From CAYNCE01 sp964522515 (GTDB lineage: Bacteria; Patescibacteriota; Patescibacteriia; UBA2196), in NCBI GenBank assembly GCA_964522515.1, contig CAZFWC010000020.1, positions 1 through 11,719 of the forward strand: a stretch of 11,719 nt of DNA, given 5' to 3'. The notes beneath the pieces are model-generated. The model was not told the origin of the DNA. It worked only from the letters and a program-made list of their open reading frames with translations, and did no database searches. Positions 7,293 to 11,719 of the stretch are shown here, in pieces (within the stretch, counting starts at the first letter, position 1; every line of letters begins with the position of its first letter). Both the position numbers and the translations under genes were made by a program.

Positions 7293-8261
7293 TTACAAAG
7301 ACTGAATGTAATGAAAAATACTTTCAGCTGAAATAGCTCCTTCAGCGCAAGCTGTAATAATTTGTTTAAAATTATTAGAATTATTTGTGATATCTCCAGC
7401 TGCCCAAATTCCTTGACAAGTAGTTTTTTGATCCGCTCCTACTTTAATATAATTTTTTTCATTAACTTCAATTTTTAAATTTTTAATATAATTATTTGAT
7501 TTAGGCGAGTGACCAATTTCAATAAAAAGTCCGTCTAATTCTATAAAATTTTTTCCTAAATAAGGAGTATCAAGTTCAATACTGGTTAATTTGTCATCAC
7601 CTAATATTTTTTTAACATTAGTTTCTAATAAAATTTTAATATTGGATTGTTGAGAAATCTTTTCAACCCAAACTGGTTCACCTCTTAATTTTTTACCGCG
7701 ATAAATTAAATAAACTTGATTAGCGATCTCTGATAAATACAATGCTGCAGTTAACGCTGAATCACTGCCACCAACTACTCCAACTTTTTTGTTTTTGAAA
7801 AACATTGCATCACAAGTAGCGCAATAAGAAAGACCACGACCTATAAATTTTTCTTCATTTTTTAATTCTAACTTACGGTGGACAGTTCCTAACGCTAAAA
7901 TAACTGTTTTAGTTAATAAATTTTTGTTCCTTATTGATTTAACTTTAAAAATATTTCCATCTTTTTTTATGTCAATTATTTCATCATTTAATATGGTAAC
8001 TCCCTGAGAAGTTACATTTTTCATTATTTTTTTTGCTAAATCAAAACCAGCTATATCTTGTTCAGTAGGAAAATTACATATTTTATGTGATTCAGTCATA
8101 AGCCCTCCGCTAATTTTACCAACAACTAAAGTTTTTAATTTATAACGGTTAGCATAAAGACCCGCAGTTAATCCTGCCGGTCCAGAGCCAATAATAATTA
8201 AATCATATTTATTATTTTGAACATCTTTTAAGCGTTTTAAATTGTCATTAAAAATACTCAT
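7293..8261 (-). CDS. trxB: Thioredoxin reductase (flavoprotein)
   Basis: A 322-residue low-molecular-weight thioredoxin reductase that passes electrons from NAD(P)H through FAD and a disulphide to thioredoxin. FAD-binding GSGPAG lies at 25-30 after a short N-terminal extension. The redox-active CATC is at 147-150. The nucleotide-binding loop reads GGSDSA (164-169). The C-terminal FAD motif WAAGD (286-290) is followed by the helix ACAEGAISAESI. Where E. coli TrxB has HRRxxxR to grip the 2'-phosphate of NADPH, this protein has YRGKKLR (187-193). One arginine of the pair is therefore replaced by glycine and the histidine by tyrosine, so cofactor preference may be altered. The gene starts 30 bases after trxA and is followed by the EncFtn-like gene, all in one orientation. 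Confidence 0.94.
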   Translation of the reverse strand: MSIFNDNLKRLKDVQNNKYDLIIIGSGPAGLTAGLYANRYKLKTLVVGKISGGLMTESHKICNFPTEQDIAGFDLAKKIMKNVTSQGVTILNDEIIDIKKDGNIFKVKSIRNKNLLTKTVILALGTVHRKLELKNEEKFIGRGLSYCATCDAMFFKNKKVGVVGGSDSALTAALYLSEIANQVYLIYRGKKLRGEPVWVEKISQQSNIKILLETNVKKILGDDKLTSIELDTPYLGKNFIELDGLFIEIGHSPKSNNYIKNLKIEVNEKNYIKVGADQKTTCQGIWAAGDITNNSNNFKQIITACAEGAISAESIFHYIQSL

Positions 8262-8291
8262 GTATTTATTTTAATTTATTTATAATATTTT

Positions 8292-8633
8292 TCATTTAAT
8301 AATATTTTCAATCTCTTTTTTAATAGTATCTAAATCTCTTAATCCAATAAATTCACCAATAATTTTTCCATCTTTAAATAATTTCATATTAGGAATGCTT
8401 TGAATTCTAAATTCAATAGCTAATTTTTGATTCTCTAATTTTTCTGTATCAACTTTAGCAACTTTGAGTTCCTTTTCCATTAAAACAGAAAGTTCATTTA
8501 AAGTCGGCGCCATCATTTGACAAGGCGCGCACCACGGAGCCCAAAAATCTACTAATACTGGCAAATCACTTTGTCTGACTTCTTTAGCAAATTCATCTTC
8601 ACCATTTAAATTAAATACATTTGTTTTTTCCAT
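8292..8633 (-). CDS. trxA: Thioredoxin
   Basis: A 113-residue thioredoxin, close to the standard length, reducing protein disulphides in the cytoplasm. The active site is WCAPC (34-38) within VLVDFWAPWCAPCQMMAP, a variant of the usual WCGPC with alanine for glycine. The cis-proline lies in QSIPNMKLFKDGK (I80-P81), and the C-terminal helix is intact. It has no signal peptide. It is the first gene of the redox operon, directly before trxB. Its ATG follows an A-rich leader (AAAGAAAAAT) with no Shine-Dalgarno sequence. An 11-bp inverted repeat lies 16 bases upstream. Confidence 0.94.
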   Translation of the reverse strand: MEKTNVFNLNGEDEFAKEVRQSDLPVLVDFWAPWCAPCQMMAPTLNELSVLMEKELKVAKVDTEKLENQKLAIEFRIQSIPNMKLFKDGKIIGEFIGLRDLDTIKKEIENIIK

Positions 8634-8648
8634 ATTTTTCTTTTTTTT

Positions 8649-8676
8649 ATTAATAAATTAGATATAATTTATTAAT
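8649..8676. promoter_or_regulatory. 11-bp inverted repeat upstream of trxA (candidate operator)
   Basis: ATTAATAAATT (8649-8659) and AATTTATTAAT (8666-8676) are perfect inverted arms around AGATAT. The element lies 16 bases before the trxA start and overlaps a possible -10 (TATATC on the minus strand). It is a plausible operator or RNA hairpin, but such arms arise fairly easily in sequence made almost only of A and T. Confidence 0.35.
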
Positions 8677-8746
8677 AATTAGTGATTAATTAATTATTTA
8701 TTTATATTTATAAATAAAATATTTTAAAAATTAAGTATAAAATATT

Positions 8747-9022
8747 TTATTTAATAATCTTAATCGCTTTGCCTTCAATAATAGCTTGACTGATTTTTTT
8801 GTAAGAAGAAGATAAAATCCTTTGAAAAGTGCTTTGGGAGGTATTCATTTTTTTAGCGCAGTCAATCTGGTCCAAATCTTTAATATTTTTCAAACGCAAA
8901 GCTTCTACTTCTTCAGCAGTTAATTCTATTTCCTCTAAATCTCGCATTGGAATTCCTTGAGGTTTAAAATATTTTATTTGAGGATTAAATCTAATCCTGC
9001 GACAAAGTCTTGGTCTAGGCAT
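8747..9022 (-). CDS. DUF134 (UPF0251) putative DNA-binding protein
   Basis: This 91-residue protein carries the full DUF134 signature. MPRPRLCRRI opens the protein, YFKPQGIPMRDLEEIELTAEE runs through 18-38, and EALRLKNIKDLDQIDCAKKMNTSQSTFQRIL forms a sigma-70-region-4-like helix-turn-helix at about 40-70. The family ending EGKAIKI is present. Members are presumed transcription regulators and often sit near NifX/NifB-like genes and DUF5320 genes, both of which are found further upstream here. The start is fixed by the conserved MPRPR. A terminator precedes it, so it likely has its own promoter. It is 113 bases upstream of trxA and could control that operon, which is inference. Confidence 0.92.
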   Translation of the reverse strand: MPRPRLCRRIRFNPQIKYFKPQGIPMRDLEEIELTAEEVEALRLKNIKDLDQIDCAKKMNTSQSTFQRILSSSYKKISQAIIEGKAIKIIK

Positions 9023-9030
9023 AAATTTAT

Positions 9031-9060
9031 TTTATAATTTTATTTTAAACTTTTTTTCAA
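9031..9060 (-). promoter_or_regulatory. Possible promoter of the DUF134 gene
   Basis: On the minus strand TTGAAA (9060-9055) and TATAAA (9036-9031) are separated by 18 bases. The -10 ends only nine bases before the ATG, so the mRNA would be almost leaderless. The AT-rich context makes chance matches likely. Confidence 0.35.
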
Positions 9061-9062
9061 TT

Positions 9063-9094
9063 AAAAACAACCCCAAATTAAAGGGATGGTTTTT
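9063..9094 (-). terminator. Intrinsic terminator of the CxxC-x17-CxxC gene
   Basis: On the minus strand AAAAACCATCCC (9094-9083) pairs with GGGGTTGTTTTT (9074-9063), 12 positions with one mismatch and one G-U pair, around an 8-base loop. The 3' arm ends in five T residues. It lies 18 bases past the stop of the zinc-ribbon gene. Confidence 0.75.
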
Positions 9095-9112
9095 AAAATT
9101 AATATAAATTAA

Positions 9113-9574
9113 TTATTTCTTTTTTGTTTTTTTCTCAGCTGACTTTTTGATTGCTTTTTTAACTGGCTTTTTTACAGCTTTCTTAACTATTTTTTTTTCT
9201 TCTTTTTCTTCAATTTGAGGAGTTGGCTGTAAAATTGCTAAAATTTGATCAACCTTGGAATTAATAGCATTAAGTTGTTCTTTATTTTGTCCATTATCAG
9301 AACTTTTTTGTTGCCTGTTATCAAAATTTCTGCTATGACCTGTGTCTCTATTTTTGTTTTTGCTAAAACAATCGTCACAATAAACAGGCTTATTGCCAGA
9401 TGGTCTAAAAGGCACTTCACAACTTTTTCCACAAGCGCTACAAACAGCTTGATATTTCTGTCGATCAGAAAAATCCCTGTTTCCACCAAACCCGCGATTA
9501 TTAAAATTTCGTTTGCCAGACCAATTATCATTACGATTGTTGTCTGACCTGTTACCTCTGTTGTCATTTCTCAT
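9113..9574 (-). CDS. CxxC-x17-CxxC zinc-ribbon protein with disordered basic tails
   Basis: A 153-residue protein with three visible parts. The N-terminal 40 residues are almost only N, R, D, G, S and F (RGNRSDNNRNDNW style), an RGG-like disordered region. Residues 45-69 hold C45-x2-C48, exactly 17 residues, then C66-x2-C69, with PFRPSGNKPVYC between. This is the recognised CxxC-x17-CxxC zinc-binding domain, common in CPR bacteria. A short helix at 98-115 may be a coiled coil for oligomerisation. The last 30 residues are alternating KKAVKKP repeats, resembling histone H1-like tails. A nucleic-acid-binding role, probably RNA, is inferred from composition. The gene has its own promoter (9612-9639) and terminator (9063-9094). 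Confidence 0.87.
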   Translation of the reverse strand: MRNDNRGNRSDNNRNDNWSGKRNFNNRGFGGNRDFSDRQKYQAVCSACGKSCEVPFRPSGNKPVYCDDCFSKNKNRDTGHSRNFDNRQQKSSDNGQNKEQLNAINSKVDQILAILQPTPQIEEKEEKKIVKKAVKKPVKKAIKKSAEKKTKKK

Positions 9575-9611
9575 AAGATTTAAAAAATTAATTATTAAAA
9601 TACTGTCTTAA

Positions 9612-9639
9612 AGATTACTCCCTATTAAATAAATGTCAA
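9612..9639 (-). promoter_or_regulatory. Candidate promoter of the CxxC-x17-CxxC gene
   Basis: A perfect -35 TTGACA (9639-9634) is followed after 16 bases by TAATCT (9617-9612), which keeps the most conserved -10 positions. Transcription would start about 30 bases upstream of the ATG. Confidence 0.5.
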
Positions 9640-9654
9640 GTTCATTTTATAATT

Positions 9655-9960
9655 TCATAAAAAGTTTTTCAAATAATCTTGAATCAAACCACTAGCTGAT
9701 TCATATTCAATATTTCTTTGTTCCAAAGCTCCCTGCATATTATCACCAATTTTACCAGCAATTAATTTATTGACATTTTTATCAGCCAACATTTTAGCAA
9801 CACTAAAACCAGCTCCTCCGCCTCCAACAGAAAAAGGATTTTTTATAACTTCTAATAATTCATTTTTTTCATTTATTAATAAATAATACGGGGCTCGTCC
9901 GCCTTGATCTGAAATTTCTCCTGACAAGTTTTTAGTTGTAGATGCGATTGCAATTTTTAC
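9655..9960 (-). CDS. NifX/NifB-like protein (dinitrogenase Fe-Mo cofactor family), abnormal start
   Basis: A small single-domain protein of the NifX-like fold (PF02579 type), about 101 residues when homology is followed to 9960. The N-terminal strand VKIAIASTT leads into SDQGGRAPYYLLI, a glycine-rich loop SVGGGGAGFSVAKML and KLIAGKIGDNMQGALEQRNI. Members bind or carry metal clusters or regulate metal metabolism. The codon where relatives have the starting Met is GTA. The only conventional in-frame start is TTG at 9927, which deletes the first beta-strand. An ATG at 9992, with an AAAAAT leader like other genes here, opens an 11-codon frame ending TAA at 9957. That frame would join this one if the run of four G had one more G, or by a -1 slip. 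It follows a permease gene pair. Confidence 0.75.
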   Translation of the reverse strand, partial: VKIAIASTTKNLSGEISDQGGRAPYYLLINEKNELLEVIKNPFSVGGGGAGFSVAKMLADKNVNKLIAGKIGDNMQGALEQRNIEYESASGLIQDYLKNFL

Positions 9961-10040
9961 CCCGTTAGATATTTTATTTTAAAATTATTCATATTTTTAA
10001 AATTATCACCAACTAAACAAATGAACATTTAACGGGGTGA
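9959..10040 (-). promoter_or_regulatory. Candidate 5'-UTR switch: two competing hairpins before the NifX-like gene
   Basis: On the minus-strand RNA, ACCCCGUUA (10038-10030) can pair perfectly with UAACGGGGU (9967-9959), which touches the presumed start of the NifX-like frame. The same region can instead fold locally. UCACC (10040-10036) pairs with GGUGA (10010-10006), and inside it AAAUG (10030-10026) pairs with CAUUU (10023-10019). The two folds share bases 10036-10038 and 10030, so they exclude each other. No known riboswitch class is recognised. Confidence 0.4.
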
Positions 10041-10058
10041 ATATATTTTTTTAATTAA

Positions 10059-10571
10059 TTAATTTTTAACTATTTTATCCATTATTATTCCATTAATAAT
10101 AGAAAAAATAATCATTAACACTGTAATTATTATAACAAATTGTAAAGAAAAATAATAGATTAAAACTGGAATAAGCGGTAACTTAATGGCGCGGTTGTAA
10201 AGAAAAACAGTAATTAAACTATTTTTAAAACCCTGTTCTTTTAAATCAGCTAAAAATGGATACCAAGCGTAAATCGGGCCTGATGATAAAACACCCAACA
10301 CAATAGTTAAAAAATATTTTTTCCAACTTAATTTTCCAGTTAAATATTTTTTGATTTGTTGATTATTTAATATATAATTAAAAACAAAAATTAAAACAAA
10401 AGCTCCCAAAATACTTGGCAAAATTTTAATACTTAAATCAGCAAATTTATTTAAACTTTTAATAAAAAAATCAAAATTGAAAATTAGTAAAAATAAATAA
10501 ATCAAAATCACTACGCTTAAAAATTTTAAACTAGCACTTAAATTCTTAAATTTTTGTTTTAATTTTTTCAT
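10059..10571 (-). CDS. Half-size permease, second subunit (DUF318/ArsP-like)
   Basis: A 170-residue integral membrane protein with hydrophobic segments at about 15-33, 48-68, 86-104, 116-126 with 130-145, and 146-164. The segment LGVLSSGPIYAWYPF, followed by LKEQGFKNSLITVFLYNRAIKLPLI, resembles the half-repeat of DUF318/ArsP-type permeases (a glycine/proline-rich re-entrant turn, then a conserved N/P helix). It lacks the cysteines of arsenic exporters. Substrate is unknown. Its ATG follows the stop of the previous permease gene with no gap (TAAATG), indicating translational coupling and probably a heterodimer. The NifX-like gene follows. Assignment to the family rests on pattern resemblance only. 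Confidence 0.65.
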   Translation of the reverse strand: MKKLKQKFKNLSASLKFLSVVILIYLFLLIFNFDFFIKSLNKFADLSIKILPSILGAFVLIFVFNYILNNQQIKKYLTGKLSWKKYFLTIVLGVLSSGPIYAWYPFLADLKEQGFKNSLITVFLYNRAIKLPLIPVLIYYFSLQFVIIITVLMIIFSIINGIIMDKIVKN

Positions 10572-10988
10572 TTAACTTAAAATTAATTGAACAATTAAAC
10601 CAATTAAAATAGCGCTAATAAAACTTAAAATATTTCTAAATATTGCAAATTTTTTACCAAGCATCATTGTTTCAGCTGGTAGCTGAATCAACCCAACTGT
10701 TACCCAAGACAAAATAAAAGCAGTAACAACAGCTAAACCAACACCAACTTGCGTAAATTCACCAGCCAAAACATAAGAAGTAATTGGATTGCCAGCTGCC
10801 AGACTTCCAATAATTGTTCCAATAAAAGAATCTACAAAAATATTTTGCTGAAATAATTTTGTTAGCCAACTTGATTTTAATAATAAATTTAAAAAACTAA
10901 CTAACAAAAGCACACCTACTACCAAAGGCAAGGTTGCAATTATTGTTTGTTTTGTTTTTTTCCAAGTTTGTAAAAATTTATTATTCAT
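10572..10988 (-). CDS. Half-size permease, first subunit (DUF318/ArsP-like)
   Basis: A 138-residue integral membrane protein with about four membrane segments (16-37, 52-70, 82-103, 116-137). The segment IGSLAAGNPITSYVLAGEF (60-78), then LAVVTAFILSWVTVGLIQLPAE, matches the shape of a DUF318/ArsP half-repeat and mirrors the LSSGP segment of the next gene. The two genes together equal one full-length permease of about 310 residues. Either the ancestral two-repeat protein is split, or these are the natural half-size forms known beside DUF134 and NifX-like genes. The gene begins about 40 bases past the DUF5320 terminator. A weak promoter (TTGTGT, 18 bases, TAAAAT) can be drawn in that space. No signal peptide is seen. 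Confidence 0.65.
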   Translation of the reverse strand: MNNKFLQTWKKTKQTIIATLPLVVGVLLLVSFLNLLLKSSWLTKLFQQNIFVDSFIGTIIGSLAAGNPITSYVLAGEFTQVGVGLAVVTAFILSWVTVGLIQLPAETMMLGKKFAIFRNILSFISAILIGLIVQLILS

Positions 10989-11020
10989 AATTTTATTTTA
11001 AGAAATATTTTATCAAAAAC

Positions 11021-11059
11021 ACAAAAAATAATACTCACCTAAACAAGGTGAGCATTATT
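11021..11059 (-). terminator. Intrinsic terminator of the DUF5320 gene
   Basis: On the minus strand CTCACCT/AGGTGAG (11052-11046 and 11040-11034) surrounds a five-base loop. It is extended by ATTATT/AATAAT across one mismatch and followed by TTTTTTGT. It starts seven bases after the gene's stop codon. Confidence 0.85.
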
Positions 11060-11065
11060 TATTCT

Positions 11066-11332
11066 TTATTTTTGGCTTTTAAGATCTTTTAAATAAGCTT
11101 CCGCTTCTTTTATCTCATCTTTTAAATCTTGCAAATAATTTTGTGTATCTGAAATGTCATCTGATTGAGTTGCTCTGCGAAATCCTAAACCAAATCCTCT
11201 GCCAAAACCGTAACCTCTGCCACGACCAAATCCTTGCGCTTGTCCAGAATTAACTGCTCCACTGCAATTTCCCATTCCTCTACCTGTCATTGAACCTTGA
11301 CCTCTTGGACCTGTTCTATTTAAATTAGGCAT
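11066..11332 (-). CDS. DUF5320 family small protein
   Basis: An 88-residue protein with the DUF5320 layout. The N-terminus MPNLNRTGPRGQGSMTGRGMGNCSG follows the family pattern of glycine-rich TGP/G/GRG turns. A central stretch repeats GFGRGRGYGFGRGFGLGF (34-51). The C-terminal helix (58-86, TQNYLQDLKDEIKEAEAYLKDL) is a likely coiled coil. One cysteine (C23) is present. Function is unknown. Relatives sit next to NifX/NifB-like, DUF134 and sometimes permease genes in anaerobes, the same company seen here, so involvement in metal-cluster handling is a guess. It is a single-gene transcript, with a near-consensus promoter and its own terminator. Confidence 0.87.
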   Translation of the reverse strand: MPNLNRTGPRGQGSMTGRGMGNCSGAVNSGQAQGFGRGRGYGFGRGFGLGFRRATQSDDISDTQNYLQDLKDEIKEAEAYLKDLKSQK

Positions 11333-11361
11333 ATATTTTTATTTAATTATTTATACACAAC

Positions 11362-11372
11362 TGCGACCTTTA
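11362..11372 (-). promoter_or_regulatory. Shared upstream motif TAAAGGTCGCA, copy 2
   Basis: This copy is identical to the 11 bases before the EncFtn-like gene (7257-7267). Here it falls just after the predicted transcription start, 29 bases before the DUF5320 ATG, and would be at the 5' end of the leader. It is flanked by ATACA and TGTAT, which form a short inverted repeat around it. Confidence 0.35.
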
Positions 11373-11379
11373 TGTATTA

Positions 11380-11408
11380 AGTATATACCCATAATAATAT
11401 TTTGTCAA
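11380..11408 (-). promoter_or_regulatory. Near-consensus sigma-70 promoter of the DUF5320 gene
   Basis: On the minus strand a perfect -35 TTGACA (11408-11403), a spacer of exactly 17 bases and -10 TATACT (11385-11380) precede the gene. Transcription should start near 11373, giving a leader of about 40 bases. This is the strongest promoter visible in the window, suggesting high expression of a small protein. Confidence 0.75.
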
Positions 11409-11438
11409 ATAAAAAAACACCCCAAGAAAAGGCGCTTT
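11409..11438 (-). terminator. Intrinsic terminator of the gene at the window edge
   Basis: On the minus strand AAAGCGCC (11438-11431) pairs with GGTGTTTT (11421-11414), using two G-U pairs, around a nine-base loop and followed by TTT. It lies 23 bases past the stop of the partial gene and is immediately followed by the -35 box of the DUF5320 promoter. Confidence 0.7.
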
Positions 11439-11461
11439 AATTTTCTTAAAATTATTTTTGT

Positions 11462-11719
11462 TTAATCTTCTACTTCTTTTAACTCACTACTGTTTATTTT
11501 AAATTTCATCACTTTAGTCTCATCAGAATAAAATATTAACTTTGACCCGCCATCTGTTAATTTTAAAGTAATAGTTGTATCGTCTTTATAAAGAATTTCT
11601 CCGACCAAGCGAGTCGCACCATTACTCAAATTGCCTGACCTAACCCGTCCACCACCGGCAGTTCCTCCTCCTGCTCCCATTTGCTCGCGCATTTTAGCTC
11701 TTTCCTCGTCACTCATATT
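11462..11719 (-). CDS. C-terminal part of a probable exported protein (partial at window edge)
   Basis: The frame is open to the window edge (AAT before ATG at 11716), so the first ATG is probably an internal methionine. The visible part has MSDEERAKMREQMG (charged helix), a glycine-rich linker GAGGGTAGGGRVRSG, then a small beta-type domain GEILYKDDTTITLKLTDGGSKLIFYSDETKVMKF. From memory, CPR bacteria have exported proteins with an N-terminal membrane anchor, a similar MSDEER segment, a glycine-rich linker and a DUF5666-like beta domain. Relatives seem to continue past this point, whereas this one ends at KINSSELKEVED, so the domain may be shortened. Function is unknown. A terminator follows. 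Confidence 0.65.
   Translation of the reverse strand, partial: NMSDEERAKMREQMGAGGGTAGGGRVRSGNLSNGATRLVGEILYKDDTTITLKLTDGGSKLIFYSDETKVMKFKINSSELKEVED

Noticed and set aside
9238..9567. Second minus-strand frame inside the CxxC-x17-CxxC gene
   Set aside because: It is an out-of-frame shadow of the zinc-ribbon gene, which has clear cysteine spacing and its own promoter and terminator.
9959..10038. Terminator for a plus-strand transcript (the plus-strand inverted repeat is followed by a T run)
   Set aside because: The loop would be 62 bases and there is no plus-strand gene; the minus-strand leader reading fits better.
1..11719. CRISPR array, transposase, integrase or prophage genes
   Set aside because: No regularly spaced direct repeats and no recognisable mobile-element proteins were seen in any frame.

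Overview
The window looks like a chromosomal stretch from a small-genome, very AT-rich bacterium, most likely a member of the Patescibacteria/CPR. I infer this from the roughly one-quarter G+C, a gene set often met in that group (YibE/F membrane protein, CxxC-x17-CxxC zinc-ribbon protein, Pif1-type helicase with a C-terminal HTH, DUF5320), and A-rich leaders without Shine-Dalgarno sequences. TGA is used as a normal stop in several genes, so code 11 fits and code 25 does not. Every supported gene lies on the minus strand, so transcription runs from high to low coordinates.

Layout in order of transcription. (1) 11719-11066: the C-terminal end of a protein entering from the window edge, a terminator, then a near-consensus promoter driving a DUF5320 protein with its own terminator. 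(2) 10988-9655: two abutting half-size membrane proteins resembling the halves of an ArsP/DUF318-type permease, then a NifX/NifB-like protein (dinitrogenase iron-molybdenum cofactor family) whose start region is abnormal and sits beside competing RNA hairpins. (3) 9574-8747: a CxxC-x17-CxxC zinc-ribbon protein with promoter and terminator, then a DUF134 DNA-binding protein. DUF134, NifX-like, DUF5320 and DUF318-type proteins are frequent companions in anaerobes, and I infer a metal- or metallocofactor-related module here.

(4) 8633-6402: a redox operon of thioredoxin, thioredoxin reductase, an EncFtn-like ferritin and a carboxymuconolactone decarboxylase/AhpD-like protein, closed by a terminator. 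The ferritin keeps the EncFtn metal ligands but has no encapsulin-targeting tail, and no shell gene is present. The likely role is iron and peroxide or thiol handling. (5) 6217-2345: a restriction-modification operon of an m4C-type methyltransferase, a BsaWI-family endonuclease (expected core CCGG) and a second smaller methyltransferase, followed five bases later by a YibE/F membrane protein and a terminator. It has a good sigma-70-type promoter.

(6) 2219-1: a Pif1-like helicase, a DUF167 protein, and tRNA-Gly(GCC), whose 5' leader is a GC-rich palindromic repeat able to pair with the tRNA acceptor strand. No gene-free stretch exceeds 300 bases. The longest gap, between 6217 and 6402, holds a terminator and a promoter.
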